64,000 bases of DNA, from contig NZ_VIKT02000006.1 in the NCBI RefSeq assembly GCF_009371975.2, forward strand, positions 8,422 through 72,421, given 5' to 3'. The stretch is from Microcella pacifica. GTDB lineage: Bacteria; Actinomycetota; Actinomycetes; Actinomycetales; Microbacteriaceae. How positions within the stretch are numbered: position 1 is the stretch's first letter; each line of letters starts with the position of its first letter. The translations under genes and the position numbers were made by a program. Below, piece by piece: positions 1 to 9,063 of the stretch. Below the pieces are notes generated by a model that was not told where the DNA came from, did not search any database, and saw only the letters and a list, made by a program, of their open reading frames with translations.

Positions 1-41
1 GACGACCGCGAATCCGCGCCGGAGCCGAGGAGACAGCCCCC

Positions 42-989
42 ATGACATCGCCTGAGATCATTCGCCCCAAGGCGAAGCAGCGGCCTGGCGACCGGGTCTT
101 CTCCGCGAGCGCCCTCATCTCGGGCAGTCTCATCCTCGCGATCCTCGCCGCCGTAGCCGGCTTCCTCATGCTGCAGGGCATCCCGGGCATGTTCGCCGAC
201 CCGGAGTCGGTATCGATCTATACAGAGGGCGAGAACTTCGTAGAGTTCGTCGTTCCCCTGATCTTCGGAACCCTGTGGGCGGCGGCGCTCGCGCTCGTCA
301 TGGCTCTGCCGCTTGCTATTGGCATCGCGCTGTTCATCTCGCACTACGCGCCTCGCCGCCTGGCCCAGGGCCTCGGCTACATCATCGATCTTCTGGCCGC
401 CGTCCCCTCGGTGGTCTTCGGTCTGTGGGGCGCGAACGTGCTGGCAGGCGCGATTCAGCCGAGCTTCGTCTGGCTGGAAGAAAACCTCGGGTGGATCCCG
501 CTGTTCGCCGGTCCCGTATCAGGGACCGGGCGCACGATGCTCACCGCGGCCATCGTGCTCGCCGTCATGATCCTTCCCATCATCACCGCGATCTCGCGGG
601 AGGTGTTCCTGCAGACCCCTCCGCTCTACGAGGAGGCGGCCCTCGCGCTCGGTGCGACCCGCTGGGAGATGATCCGCACCGTTGTTCTTCCCTTCGGACG
701 GCCCGGTGTCATCGCCGGTGCGATGCTCGGCCTCGGGCGAGCGCTCGGTGAGACGATGGCGGTGGCGATGGTGCTCTCAGGCAGCGGGGTCATCGTGTTC
801 GACCTCATCGGGTCCGTCAACCCCCTGACGATCGCCGCGAACGTCGCTCTCAGATTCCCGGAGGCGTACGGCATCAACGTCAATGTGCTCATCGCCACCG
901 GGCTCATCCTCTTCGCGATCACCCTCGTGGTGAATTCCATCGCGCGCTACATCGTCAACCGCCGCAAAGACTTCTCGGGAGCCAACTGA
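42..989 (+). CDS. pstC: Phosphate ABC transporter permease PstC
   Basis: This is an inner-membrane subunit of the high-affinity phosphate importer PstSCAB. The 315-aa product has about six hydrophobic segments and the permease EAA loop at about residues 197-217 (EEAALALGATRWE), which docks on the ATPase. A GAGGAG ribosome site lies about 10 nt before the ATG. It is followed by pstA after 2 nt and then pstB, so they form one operon; pstS, normally upstream, is outside the window. The length is normal for the family. Confidence 0.96.
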   Translation: MTSPEIIRPKAKQRPGDRVFSASALISGSLILAILAAVAGFLMLQGIPGMFADPESVSIYTEGENFVEFVVPLIFGTLWAAALALVMALPLAIGIALFISHYAPRRLAQGLGYIIDLLAAVPSVVFGLWGANVLAGAIQPSFVWLEENLGWIPLFAGPVSGTGRTMLTAAIVLAVMILPIITAISREVFLQTPPLYEEAALALGATRWEMIRTVVLPFGRPGVIAGAMLGLGRALGETMAVAMVLSGSGVIVFDLIGSVNPLTIAANVALRFPEAYGINVNVLIATGLILFAITLVVNSIARYIVNRRKDFSGAN

Positions 990-991
990 TC

Positions 992-2077
992 ATGGTCAGC
1001 ACAGTCAGCCCGCCTCAGGCTGCGGTCAACCCCCTGACCGCTGGTCGGTTGCCCGCCGCCGCTCCCTGGGGCATCCTCGCGGGGAGCCTTCTCGCCTCTA
1101 CTGCCGTGTTCGCCCTGCTCCAGGTCGGCTCAGGCGAAGAAGACTTCAACATCGTAGGTGCGGTGTTCTTCGGGGTCGTCGGCTACGTGCTTCTCGTCTA
1201 TATCGTGTCGCGACTCATCGAAGGCTCGCGTCGCGCCAAGGATCGGTTCGTCACGGCCCTCGTCGGTCTGGCCTTCGTCGTGGCGATGCTGCCTCTCATC
1301 TCCCTCGTGTTCACGGTGGTCGCTCAAGGCAGCGGGCGCATTGACCTCGACTTCTTCACGCTGTCGTTGCGCAACGTGCTCGGCGAGGGCGGAGGAGCCG
1401 CGCACGCGATCATCGGCACGCTGCTCATGACCGGCGTGGCGACCCTGATCTCTGTGCCGATCGGTCTGCTCACCTCGATCTATCTCGTGGAGTACGGGCG
1501 CGGCCGTCTCGCCCAGGCGATCACGTTCCTCGTCGACGTCATGACGGGCATCCCCTCCATCGTCGCCGGTCTGTTCGCCTTCGCGCTCTTCGAGCTCATC
1601 CTGGGCCCTGGCACGCGCGTGGGGCTATCAGGCGCTGCCGCCCTGACGGTCCTCATGCTTCCCGTCGTCGTGCGCTCGAGCGAAGACATACTGCGACTGG
1701 TTCCCAACGAATTGCGCGAGGCGTCCTACGCCCTTGGCGTACCCAAGTGGCTCACCATTCTCAAGGTCGTCATCCCGACCGCGATAGCCGGCATCGCGAC
1801 AGGCGTCATGCTCTCCATCGCCCGGGTCATCGGCGAGACTGCGCCCCTGCTCATCGCGGCCGGTTTCTCCAACAACTTCAACTTCGATCTCACCGAAGGG
1901 CGCATGCAGAGCCTTCCGGTGTACGTCTACTACTCGTACATCAGCCAGGGCACAGACTTCCAGCCCTACATCGACCGCGCGTGGGCGGGCGCCCTCACGC
2001 TCATCGCGATCGTCATGATCCTCAACCTGGCAGCGCGACTCGTCGCCCGCATCTTCGCCCCCAAGCTCGGCCGATAA
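992..2077 (+). CDS. pstA: Phosphate ABC transporter permease PstA
   Basis: This is the second membrane subunit of the phosphate importer. The 361-aa product is longer than the usual ~290-300 aa because of an N-terminal extension carrying two extra hydrophobic segments (about residues 28-50 and 56-72). The EAA loop lies at about residue 242 ([13 protein letters not shown]). It starts 2 nt after pstC stops and precedes pstB by 20 nt. Its role follows from family membership and operon order. Confidence 0.95.
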   Translation: MVSTVSPPQAAVNPLTAGRLPAAAPWGILAGSLLASTAVFALLQVGSGEEDFNIVGAVFFGVVGYVLLVYIVSRLIEGSRRAKDRFVTALVGLAFVVAMLPLISLVFTVVAQGSGRIDLDFFTLSLRNVLGEGGGAAHAIIGTLLMTGVATLISVPIGLLTSIYLVEYGRGRLAQAITFLVDVMTGIPSIVAGLFAFALFELILGPGTRVGLSGAAALTVLMLPVVVRSSEDILRLVPNELREASYALGVPKWLTILKVVIPTAIAGIATGVMLSIARVIGETAPLLIAAGFSNNFNFDLTEGRMQSLPVYVYYSYISQGTDFQPYIDRAWAGALTLIAIVMILNLAARLVARIFAPKLGR

Positions 2078-2097
2078 TCGTAAGGAACGCACCCACC

Positions 2098-2877
2098 GTG
2101 TCAAAGCGCATTGAAGTCAATGATCTCGACGTCTACTACAGCAAGTTCAAGGCCGTCGAGGGTGTCAACCTCGTCATCGAGCCTCGCAGCGTCACCGCGC
2201 TCATCGGCCCTTCCGGGTGCGGCAAGTCGACGTTCATCCGCACACTGAACCGCATGCACGAGGTCATCCCCGGCGCATGGGTGGACGGAGAGGTGCTCGT
2301 CGACGGCAACAACCTGTACGGCCCCGGGGTCGACCCCGTACGTGTGCGCCGTCAGGTGGGCATGGTCTTCCAACGGCCCAATCCCTTCCCGACCATGTCG
2401 ATCCGAGACAACGTTCTCGCGGGTGTGAAGCTCAACAACCAGCGCATCTCGAAGTCCGACGCCGACGAGCTCGTCGAGAAGTCGCTCAAGGGGGCCAACC
2501 TGTGGAACGAGGTCAAGGACCGCCTTGACCGTCCCGGCAACGGTCTCTCGGGTGGACAGCAGCAGCGTCTGTGCATCGCCCGCGCGATCGCCGTAGAGCC
2601 CGAGGTCATCCTCATGGACGAGCCCTGTTCGGCGCTCGACCCCATCTCGACCCTGGCGATCGAAGACCTCATCGAGGAGCTCAAGCAGGACTACACGATC
2701 GTCATCGTGACGCACAACATGCAGCAGGCCAGCCGAGTGAGCGACCGCACGGCATTCTTCAACATCGCCGGTACCGGCAAGCCGGGCAAGCTCATCGAGG
2801 TCGACGACACCGCGACCATCTTCTCGAACCCCAGCATCAAGGACACCGAGGACTACGTCTCGGGCAAGTTCGGATAG
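2098..2877 (+). CDS. pstB: Phosphate ABC transporter ATP-binding protein PstB
   Basis: This is the ATPase that drives phosphate import. The 259-aa product has Walker [10 protein letters not shown] at residues 37-45, signature LSGGQQQR at about 150 and Walker [18 protein letters not shown] start at 2098 is chosen because it sits 9 nt after a TAAGGA ribosome site and gives the family's normal N-terminus; the reading frame is open further upstream but overlaps pstA. It ends the pst operon and converges on glnR. Confidence 0.96.
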   Translation: MSKRIEVNDLDVYYSKFKAVEGVNLVIEPRSVTALIGPSGCGKSTFIRTLNRMHEVIPGAWVDGEVLVDGNNLYGPGVDPVRVRRQVGMVFQRPNPFPTMSIRDNVLAGVKLNNQRISKSDADELVEKSLKGANLWNEVKDRLDRPGNGLSGGQQQRLCIARAIAVEPEVILMDEPCSALDPISTLAIEDLIEELKQDYTIVIVTHNMQQASRVSDRTAFFNIAGTGKPGKLIEVDDTATIFSNPSIKDTEDYVSGKFG

Positions 2878-2885
2878 TCGCACTG

Positions 2886-2912
2886 CGTGCAGCGTGTGGG
2901 CACGCTTGCACG
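2886..2912. terminator. Bidirectional hairpin between pstB and glnR
   Basis: An 11-bp stem (CGTGCA-GCGTG paired with CACGC-TGCACG, one bulged T) closes on a TGGG loop in the 54-bp gap between two converging genes. No clear T-run follows on either side, so termination is inferred from position and stem strength. Confidence 0.6.
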
Positions 2913-2931
2913 AACGTGACCACGTTGACGA

Positions 2932-3618
2932 TCAGGTGGATACCGTCTGCTGCTCGGTGTCATCCTCGTGAACAGTGAAGCGGTAGCCGACGTTGCGCAC
3001 CGTGCCGATGAGCGACTCCATGTCGCCGAGCTTGGCGCGCAGGCGCCGCACGTGCACGTCGACCGTGCGGGTGCCGCCGAAGTAGTCGTAGCCCCACACC
3101 TCGCTCAGCAGCTGCTCGCGGGTGAAGACGCGGCTCGGGTGGGTGGCGAAGAAGCGCAGCAGCTCGAACTCCTTGAACGTGAGGTCGAGCGTGCGGCCGT
3201 GCACCTTCGCCGAGTAGCTCGCCTCGTCGATGACGACGCCCGATGCGCGGATCATGGAGGTCTCTGGGCCGATCGCCTGGCGACCGATGACGAGCCGGAG
3301 CCGGGCATCCACCTCGGCGGGCCCCGCCGTGTCGAGGATGACGTCGTCGACGCCCCACTCCGCGTTGATCGCCGTGAGACCGCCCTCGGTGAGCACGACG
3401 ATGAGGGGCGAGCCGGCGCCCGTCGTCGTGAGGATCTTGCACAGCGACTTCGCGGCGGCCAGATCGGTGCGCGCGTCGACGATCACGGCGTCGGCGGCGG
3501 GCGCTCCGACGAGAGCGGCCGGCTCAGCGGGGATCTGGCGAACCCGGTGGCTGAGCAGACCGAGCGCGGGGAGAACGTCGGCGTTCACCTGCGAGGTCAG
3601 GATGAGCAGCTGCGCCAT
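2932..3618 (-). CDS. glnR: GlnR-type OmpR-family response regulator
   Basis: The 228-aa product has an atypical receiver domain (about residues 1-120) and a winged-helix DNA-binding domain (about 130-220). Stretches such as [28 protein letters not shown] and [15 protein letters not shown] follow the Streptomyces/Mycobacterium GlnR pattern as I know it. GlnR is an orphan regulator of nitrogen assimilation (glutamine synthetase, ammonium uptake). No partner kinase lies next to it. In other actinobacteria glnR is also found near pst genes. A TAGACT -10 box lies at 3647-3642 on the minus strand, and GGAGGA precedes the ATG. Confidence 0.85.
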   Translation of the reverse strand: MAQLLILTSQVNADVLPALGLLSHRVRQIPAEPAALVGAPAADAVIVDARTDLAAAKSLCKILTTTGAGSPLIVVLTEGGLTAINAEWGVDDVILDTAGPAEVDARLRLVIGRQAIGPETSMIRASGVVIDEASYSAKVHGRTLDLTFKEFELLRFFATHPSRVFTREQLLSEVWGYDYFGGTRTVDVHVRRLRAKLGDMESLIGTVRNVGYRFTVHEDDTEQQTVST

Positions 3619-3641
3619 GTGTCCTCCACGGTGTCCCCGCC

Positions 3642-3662
3642 AGTCTACAAGCGGCCTACCAT
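3642..3662. promoter_or_regulatory. Divergent -10 boxes for glnR and the small membrane gene
   Basis: Minus-strand TAGACT (3647-3642) serves glnR with a leader of about 20 nt. Plus-strand TACCAT (3657-3662) lies 6 nt before the ATG at 3669, which implies a leaderless transcript. The two boxes are only 9 nt apart, so they probably compete for polymerase. Confidence 0.5.
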
Positions 3663-3668
3663 GGGGTC

Positions 3669-3935
3669 ATGACCCGCACTCTGGCGACGGCGATCCCCGT
3701 GTGGATCGCGGTCGTCGTGGCGGTCGTGCTCGCCGCGACTCTCCTGCCGGACGACCGCTGGGGGGATGCCCTGCCCGCGATCGCCGGTGGCGCACTGCTC
3801 GTCACCTTTGCGGTGCAGGTGAGCCTGCAGCTCAAGGAGGGCTTCGTCACCCGGCTGCTCGTCACGACGAGCGGTATCGTGCTGATCCTCGCCGCCGCCA
3901 CGGGGCTTCTGCTCATCATCGCGGGCGTAGACTAG
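3669..3935 (+). CDS. Small integral membrane protein, 88 aa
   Basis: The function is unknown. The product has three hydrophobic segments (about residues 6-26, 34-54 and 62-86) with a short basic loop after the second (LKEGFVTR), so it is probably a three-pass membrane protein. It is divergent from glnR and is followed after 4 nt by a 36-aa membrane ORF, suggesting a two-gene unit. A TACCAT box 6 nt upstream of the ATG points to leaderless expression. No family could be named. Confidence 0.7.
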   Translation: MTRTLATAIPVWIAVVVAVVLAATLLPDDRWGDALPAIAGGALLVTFAVQVSLQLKEGFVTRLLVTTSGIVLILAAATGLLLIIAGVD

Positions 3936-3939
3936 GGCC

Positions 3940-4050
3940 ATGCTGCTCGCCCTCGAAATCTTCTTCCTCGGCCTCCTCGGGTTGGCGACCCTCGCGATCG
4001 GGTTCGTCTCCGTCGTCGTGCTCGTCAACCTGTACCGCGGCCAGCGCTGA
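3940..4050 (+). CDS. Putative 36-aa single-pass membrane peptide
   Basis: ATG to TGA encodes one long hydrophobic helix ending in a short basic tail (NLYRGQR). It starts 4 nt after the stop of the 88-aa membrane gene, as expected for translational coupling. The third codon positions are mostly G or C, like real genes here. It could be a small partner of the preceding protein. Expression is not shown, and no ribosome site stands out. Confidence 0.45.
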   Translation: MLLALEIFFLGLLGLATLAIGFVSVVVLVNLYRGQR

Positions 4051-4105
4051 GCGGCGCTCCGCGCCCTCCGCGACCGCGTACCCTCGACCGTCTGCTCGTG
4101 ACATC

Positions 4106-4702
4106 GTGATCTCACTCGACTCCGACCTCCCCGCCGAGCTCGCTCCCCTCGCCTGGCTCCTGGGCCTGTGGGAGGGCACGGGCGTCGTGCACTACGTCGA
4201 TGGCGACCAGTTGCGCGAGCACGAGTTCGGCCAGCGCGTGAGCTTCAGCCACGACGGCCTGGGGTACCTCAACTACTCCTCGCAGACCTGGCTGCTCGAC
4301 GAGGCGAACACGCCCCTCAACGCCGAGGCCGGCTACTGGCGGCTGCACCGGCCCGCGCAACCGGGCGACCCTGGCCCGGGAATGCTGCCCGGCGACGGCG
4401 CGCGGCCCTTCGCCACCGCGGACGAGGTCGAGGCCCTGCGCACCGCGGACGGCTTCTTCGACGTCGAGGTCGCGATCATCCACCCGGGCGGCGTGAGCGA
4501 GCTCTACCTGGGGCGCGCGCAGCCGGCTCGCATCGACCTGCAGACCGACGCCGTCATGCGCTCGGCGAGCGCGAAGGACTACAGCGCGGCGACGCGCCTC
4601 TACGGCCTCGTCGAGGGCCGCCTGCTGTGGGCGTGGGACATCGCCGCGCTCGGCAACGACCTGCGCACGCACGCCTCCGGCACGCTCAACCGTCAGGAAT
4701 GA
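4106..4702 (+). CDS. Nitrobindin/THAP4-like heme-binding beta-barrel protein
   Basis: The 198-aa product carries the nitrobindin signature GxWxGxG near the N-terminus (LGLWEGTGVVHY) and a C-terminal His (LRTHASGTL) at the place where the family's proximal heme ligand lies. Nitrobindins are lipocalin-like ferric-heme proteins that react with NO or peroxynitrite; their bacterial role is unclear. A GTG start (4106) is used because the frame upstream runs through shadow sequence. The stop is 1 nt before the ygfZ start, so the two are cotranscribed. Confidence 0.85.
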   Translation: MISLDSDLPAELAPLAWLLGLWEGTGVVHYVDGDQLREHEFGQRVSFSHDGLGYLNYSSQTWLLDEANTPLNAEAGYWRLHRPAQPGDPGPGMLPGDGARPFATADEVEALRTADGFFDVEVAIIHPGGVSELYLGRAQPARIDLQTDAVMRSASAKDYSAATRLYGLVEGRLLWAWDIAALGNDLRTHASGTLNRQE

Positions 4703-4703
4703 C

Positions 4704-5849
4704 ATGATCTCCCCCTTCCTCACCCTTCCCGGCGCCGTCGCCGATTCTTCAGGGAGCGTCGCGGCCCACTACGGCGAGCCGGTCGCTGAGCAGAGGATGC
4801 TCGCCGCGGGCCGCGCGATCGTCGACCTCTCCGACCGCGGCGTCGTGACCGTCACGGGGGAGGACCGGCTCCGCTGGCTCGACTCCCTCACCTCGCAGTC
4901 GATCGCGCACCTCGCACCGGGGTCGAGCGCCGAGACCCTGCTGCTCGACCCGCAGGGCCGGCTCGAGCACAGCATGCGTCTCGTCGACGACGGCACCACG
5001 ACGTGGCTGCTCCTCGACGGCGAGCAGGCCGCGCCCCTCGCCGCGTGGCTCGACCGTATGCGCTTCATGATGCAGGTCGAGGTCGCCGACGTCTCCGCCG
5101 AGTGGGCGACGCTCGGGCAGCTGAGCGGCGCTGACGTCGACGGTGCGGGTGGTGCCCTGCTCGTGAGCGCTGCCGCCCCGCACGACGTGCCCCTCGTGTG
5201 GCGCGACCCGTGGACGGCCGTGCAGGAGGGCGGGTGGCAATACGCGGCGTCGGCGGAGCATCCGGGAGGGGCGTTCCCCGCCGCAGAGATTCTCGTCGCG
5301 CGCGATGAGCTCTCGATGCTCGCCGACCGGGCTCGCGCCGACGAGTTCGCCGTCGCCGGCACCCTCGCGCTCGAGGCCCTGCGCATCGCCGCATGGCGGC
5401 CGCGTCAGGCGACCGAGGCCGACGAGCGCACGATCCCGCACGAGCTCGACTGGATGCGCTCGGCCGTGCACCTCGCCAAGGGCTGCTACCGCGGGCAGGA
5501 GACCGTCGCGAAGGTGCACAACCTCGGGCACCCGCCGCGCCGCCTCGTGCTGCTGCACCTCGACGGCTCGGCCGGCGTGCTGCCGGGCGAAGGCTCGATC
5601 GTGCTGAACGGCGACAAGGAGGTGGGCACCGTGACCTCGAGCGCCCGCCACCACGAGCTCGGGCCGATCGGCCTCGCCGTCGTCAAGCGCACACTCGACC
5701 CGCAGGCGCCGCTCGTCGTGCGCGTTGATGAGGAGGGCGAGTCGCCCGCCGAGCTCGTCGCCGCCGCGCAGGAGGTCATCGTGCCCGTCGAGGCCGGCGC
5801 GACCGCGGGGGTGCCCCGCATGCCGCGGCTCGGCGCCGTGCAGCGCTAG
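4704..5849 (+). CDS. ygfZ: Folate-binding Fe-S cluster maintenance protein YgfZ
   Basis: The 381-aa product is related to glycine-cleavage T protein (aminomethyltransferase) and carries the YgfZ signature K-G-C-Y-x-G-Q-E starting at K259. YgfZ-type proteins bind tetrahydrofolate and help maintain certain Fe-S enzymes. The ATG lies 1 nt after the nitrobindin-like stop, so translation is coupled. The pairing of a heme/NO protein with an Fe-S maintenance factor fits a stress-protection theme, which is inference. Confidence 0.88.
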   Translation: MISPFLTLPGAVADSSGSVAAHYGEPVAEQRMLAAGRAIVDLSDRGVVTVTGEDRLRWLDSLTSQSIAHLAPGSSAETLLLDPQGRLEHSMRLVDDGTTTWLLLDGEQAAPLAAWLDRMRFMMQVEVADVSAEWATLGQLSGADVDGAGGALLVSAAAPHDVPLVWRDPWTAVQEGGWQYAASAEHPGGAFPAAEILVARDELSMLADRARADEFAVAGTLALEALRIAAWRPRQATEADERTIPHELDWMRSAVHLAKGCYRGQETVAKVHNLGHPPRRLVLLHLDGSAGVLPGEGSIVLNGDKEVGTVTSSARHHELGPIGLAVVKRTLDPQAPLVVRVDEEGESPAELVAAAQEVIVPVEAGATAGVPRMPRLGAVQR

Positions 5850-5867
5850 CGGGCGAGGCCGACGACC

Positions 5868-6974
5868 ATGGCCGGCATGCCCGACCCGCTGCGCCGGCTC
5901 GAGCGGAGCATCCGCCGCAGGCTGGGTCTGCGCGCCGCGGGGCAGCGGGTCGTGCGGTCCCTGTCGGGCATCGCGCAGATCGTCGTCGCCGCGACGACGG
6001 CGTACCTCATCGCCCGCTTCGGTCTCGGGCACGAGGTGCCCGTCGTCGCCGTGACCGTCACGATCATCGCGCTCGGTCTCGCACGCGACGCCCGCCCGCG
6101 CCGCGTGCTCGAGACCGTCATCGGCATCAACATCGGCATCATCGTCTCTGCCCTCATCGTCGCGGGCATCGGCCGCGGCATCGGGCAGCTCGCGCTCATC
6201 CTCGCCGCCACGCTCATCGTCGCGCGGGCGGTCTCGCCCTCCGCCCCGTTCGCGATCGCCGCCGCCGTGCAGTCGATGCTCGTCGCCCTGCTGCCCGACC
6301 CCGAGACGGGAGTGTTCGCCCGCAGCCTCGATGGGCTCATCGGCGGGGCCATGGCGCTCGCCGCGACCGCGCTCATTCCCCGGCTCGACGTCGTGCGGGT
6401 GCGAGACGAGGCGCGCGCGCTGTTCTCCGTGCTCGACCAGTCCCTCGAGGGGCTCGTCGCCGCGCTGCGCCACGGTGATGAGCCCGCCGCCGACCTCGCG
6501 CTCGCGAGATCCCGGCGCACCCAGCGACTCATCGACGAGTGGGAGCGCAGCTTCGAGAGCGCTCGAGCGGTCGCCGACGTGAGCCCGTGGCTGCGCCGCC
6601 ACCGCGCGCGACTGCGCGATGAGGCGCAGCTGCTCGAGACCGCCGACCTCGTCACGCGGCACGTGCGAGCGCTCGCCCGCCGTATCGACGTGCTCGTGCG
6701 CGACCATGGGGAGCGCCGCGCCCTCGCCGACGTCGTCGAGCGCGCCGCCGAGGTCGTTCGGCTGCTTGGCCGCAGCCACCACGAGCCCGCGGCGCGCTAC
6801 GCCCTGCGCGCGGTCGCCGCCGAGCTCGCGGGGCGTCTCGCCCCCGACCGCATCGAGGGTGCGAGCGTGGCCGACCAGGTGGTCATCGTGCTGCTGCGGC
6901 CGCTCGCGTTCGACGTGCTTCTGGCCGCCGGGATGCCCGCCGAGGAGGCGCGCGCGACCCTGCCGCCCCTCTGA
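5868..6974 (+). CDS. FUSC / aromatic-acid-exporter-like membrane protein
   Basis: The 368-aa product has four to six transmembrane segments in its first ~175 residues and then a long soluble, Arg/Glu-rich helical domain. This is the half-FUSC layout of the aromatic acid exporter (ArAE) family, whose members export aromatic acids or act as fusaric-acid resistance pumps. It follows ygfZ by 18 nt and may belong to the same operon. Substrate unknown; confidence applies to the family only. Confidence 0.7.
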   Translation: MAGMPDPLRRLERSIRRRLGLRAAGQRVVRSLSGIAQIVVAATTAYLIARFGLGHEVPVVAVTVTIIALGLARDARPRRVLETVIGINIGIIVSALIVAGIGRGIGQLALILAATLIVARAVSPSAPFAIAAAVQSMLVALLPDPETGVFARSLDGLIGGAMALAATALIPRLDVVRVRDEARALFSVLDQSLEGLVAALRHGDEPAADLALARSRRTQRLIDEWERSFESARAVADVSPWLRRHRARLRDEAQLLETADLVTRHVRALARRIDVLVRDHGERRALADVVERAAEVVRLLGRSHHEPAARYALRAVAAELAGRLAPDRIEGASVADQVVIVLLRPLAFDVLLAAGMPAEEARATLPPL

Positions 6975-6991
6975 CCGACCGCTTGGCGGCC

Positions 6992-7765
6992 CTACGACAG
7001 AGGGGCGACGGCGGCCCAGTCGACGGTGAGCTCGCCGAGCCGCCACCGCACCTCGGTGTCGCGCACGGGCCAGCCCGCCGCGCGGAGGCCTCGCACCGTC
7101 GCCACCCAGCGCTGGCGGGCCGAGAAGGCTCCCAGGGCGGCGTGGTGTGCCCAGTGCGCGTCGAGATCCCGCAGCAGCGCGTGCACGCTCTCGCCGGGCA
7201 CGTTGCGGTGGATGAGCGCCTTCGGCAGCCGTTGCGCCACGATCGAGGGGCGCTCGAGGCTCGGGAGGTGCAGCGAGATCGTGAAGGTGCGCGGCCCCTC
7301 CGGGTCGAGACCCACCCAGCTGGCGACGCGGCCGACCTCGTTGCTCGTGCCCTCGAGCAGCAGCCCGTCGGGCTGCAGGCGCTCTCGCATGAGCCGCCAG
7401 GCGCCCTCGCCCTCGTGCTCGTCGTACTGACGCAGCACATTCGCCGCGCGGATGACGGCGGGCCGCCGCCCGCCGTCGAGCGGCACGTCGAACCCGCCGA
7501 CGGCGAAGTCGAGCCCCTCGCGCACGTGCGGCGCAGCCAGCCGCACCCGTACCGGATCGATCTCGAGACCCGTCACCCGAGCATCCGGTCGCACCTCGCG
7601 CAGGCGCGAGAACAGCTCGATCGTGGTCCAGGCGGAGGCGCCGAAGCCGAGGTCGACGACGAGCGGGTCGGTCGTACGGCGCAGCGCGGGGTGCGCGGCG
7701 ATCCAGCGATCCATGCGACGCAGGCGATTCGTGCCCGTCGTCCCGCGCGTCACGCGCCCCTGCAC
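6992..7765 (-). CDS. Class I SAM-dependent methyltransferase
   Basis: The Rossmann SAM-binding motif (VDLGFGASAWTTIELF) and acidic strand (VTGLEIDPVRV) lie in the first third of the protein. A GTG start at 7765 is chosen: an AATAGG -10-like box lies close upstream and the longer frame to 7813 would run into gpmA. This gives 257 aa. Substrate unknown. It is divergent from gpmA, with the two starts about 46 bp apart. Confidence 0.72.
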   Translation of the reverse strand: MQGRVTRGTTGTNRLRRMDRWIAAHPALRRTTDPLVVDLGFGASAWTTIELFSRLREVRPDARVTGLEIDPVRVRLAAPHVREGLDFAVGGFDVPLDGGRRPAVIRAANVLRQYDEHEGEGAWRLMRERLQPDGLLLEGTSNEVGRVASWVGLDPEGPRTFTISLHLPSLERPSIVAQRLPKALIHRNVPGESVHALLRDLDAHWAHHAALGAFSARQRWVATVRGLRAAGWPVRDTEVRWRLGELTVDWAAVAPLS

Positions 7766-7799
7766 CGTGCCCCTATTCAACTCGGTCGAGGGGCCTCGG

Positions 7800-7805
7800 T
7801 AGGCT
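7800..7805 (+). promoter_or_regulatory. -10 box of gpmA (leaderless)
   Basis: TAGGCT lies 6 nt before the ATG. GGAGG is also present but only 1 nt from the start codon, too close for a normal ribosome site, so a leaderless transcript is more likely. Confidence 0.5.
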
Positions 7806-7811
7806 GGAGGC

Positions 7812-8555
7812 ATGACTCACACGCTCATCCTGCTACGCCACGGCCACTCCGTCTGGAACGAGAAGAACATCTTCACCGGCTGGGTCGACGTCGAACTGAC
7901 CGAGCAGGGCAGGCAGGAGGCACGGCGGGCGGGAGAGCTCATCAGGGAGTCGGGGCTCGCGCCTCGCATCCTCTACACGTCCCTGCTCAAGCGTGCGATC
8001 CACACCGCCAATATCGCCCTCGAGACCGCCGACCTCGACTGGCTGCCCGTCAAGCGCAGCTGGCGCCTCAACGAGCGCCACTACGGTGCGCTGCAGGGCC
8101 TCAACAAGGCCGAGACCCTCGAGAAGCACGGCGAGGAGCTCTTCATGACCTGGCGACGCAGTTTCGACACTCCGCCGCCGGTGCTCGACGACGACGCCGA
8201 GTACAGCCAGGTGCACGACCCGCGCTACGTGGGCATCGACGGCGAGGTGCCGCGCACCGAGAGCCTCAAGCTCGTCATCGACCGCATGCTGCCCTACTGG
8301 CAGAGCGACATCACCCAGGACCTCGCCGCGGGTCACACGGTGCTCGTCACGGCGCACGGCAACTCTCTACGGGCGCTCGTGAAGCACCTTGACGGCATCG
8401 GCGACGATGACATCGCGGGTCTCAACATTCCGACCGGCATTCCGCTCGTGTACGAGCTCGGCGACGACTTCATGCCCGTGAAGCCGGCGGAGTACCTCGA
8501 CCCCGAGGCGGCCGCGGCCGGCGCCGCCGCCGTCGCGAGCCAGGGCAAGAAGTAG
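7812..8555 (+). CDS. gpmA: 2,3-bisphosphoglycerate-dependent phosphoglycerate mutase
   Basis: This glycolytic enzyme interconverts 3- and 2-phosphoglycerate. The 247-aa product has the phosphohistidine motif RHG with catalytic His10, and the second histidine motif [10 protein letters not shown] at His182. Other family blocks ([28 protein letters not shown]) are intact. Length is normal. The C-terminus is an Ala/Gly-rich tail ending in QGKK. Confidence 0.96.
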   Translation: MTHTLILLRHGHSVWNEKNIFTGWVDVELTEQGRQEARRAGELIRESGLAPRILYTSLLKRAIHTANIALETADLDWLPVKRSWRLNERHYGALQGLNKAETLEKHGEELFMTWRRSFDTPPPVLDDDAEYSQVHDPRYVGIDGEVPRTESLKLVIDRMLPYWQSDITQDLAAGHTVLVTAHGNSLRALVKHLDGIGDDDIAGLNIPTGIPLVYELGDDFMPVKPAEYLDPEAAAAGAAAVASQGKK

Positions 8556-8575
8556 GCGGCGAGCAGGCCGCGCCC

Positions 8576-9049
8576 GTGCTGCGCTTCGCCGTTGTCGCCT
8601 TCCTCGACGAGGTCGCCCTCGAGGCCGAGTTTGAGCCGGATGCCCTGCCCCTGCACGTGAGCCTCTTCGGGGCCGCGAGCAGCGAGGCGGACCCGGATCA
8701 GATCGTCGCCGCAGTCGAGGCCGCCTACGCGAGCTACGGGCCCTTCGAGGCGACCGGGGGCGACGACGAGGTCATCGGCGCGGACCAGATCGAGGTCACG
8801 CTGCTTGACGACGCCGAGGAGCTCATCGAGGCGCATCTGACGCTCGTGCTCCTGCTGCGCGAGCTCGGGGTGCGCGTCGACGACCCGTCGATCGTGGCCG
8901 GGGCCTATCAGCCTCACGCGCCCGTGGGGGCCGAGGAGCGTCTCGACCGCGGGGAGCGCCTGGAGCTGCGTGCGATCGCCGTGCTCGACCTCGCCCCCGA
9001 CGGGGACGACGGACGCGTGGTCGTGCTCGACCAGTTCCCGCTCATCTAG
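8576..9049 (+). CDS. 2H-phosphoesterase-like (2'-5' RNA ligase family) protein
   Basis: The 157-aa product starts with GTG 20 nt after gpmA. It has two His-containing motifs about 85 residues apart (LPLHVSLFG near residue 27 and YQPHAPVG near 113), the spacing expected for the two HxT/S motifs of 2H phosphoesterases, although the second reads HAP rather than HxT/S. The protein is very acidic. The family call is tentative and the function unknown. Confidence 0.5.
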   Translation: MLRFAVVAFLDEVALEAEFEPDALPLHVSLFGAASSEADPDQIVAAVEAAYASYGPFEATGGDDEVIGADQIEVTLLDDAEELIEAHLTLVLLLRELGVRVDDPSIVAGAYQPHAPVGAEERLDRGERLELRAIAVLDLAPDGDDGRVVVLDQFPLI

Positions 9050-9063
9050 ACGGAAAGGGAACG

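Noticed and set aside
4749-7046. A 765-aa minus-strand frame opposite ygfZ and the FUSC-like gene
   Set aside because: Arg/Ala/Gly/His-rich low-complexity translation with no domain, lying antisense to two supported genes.
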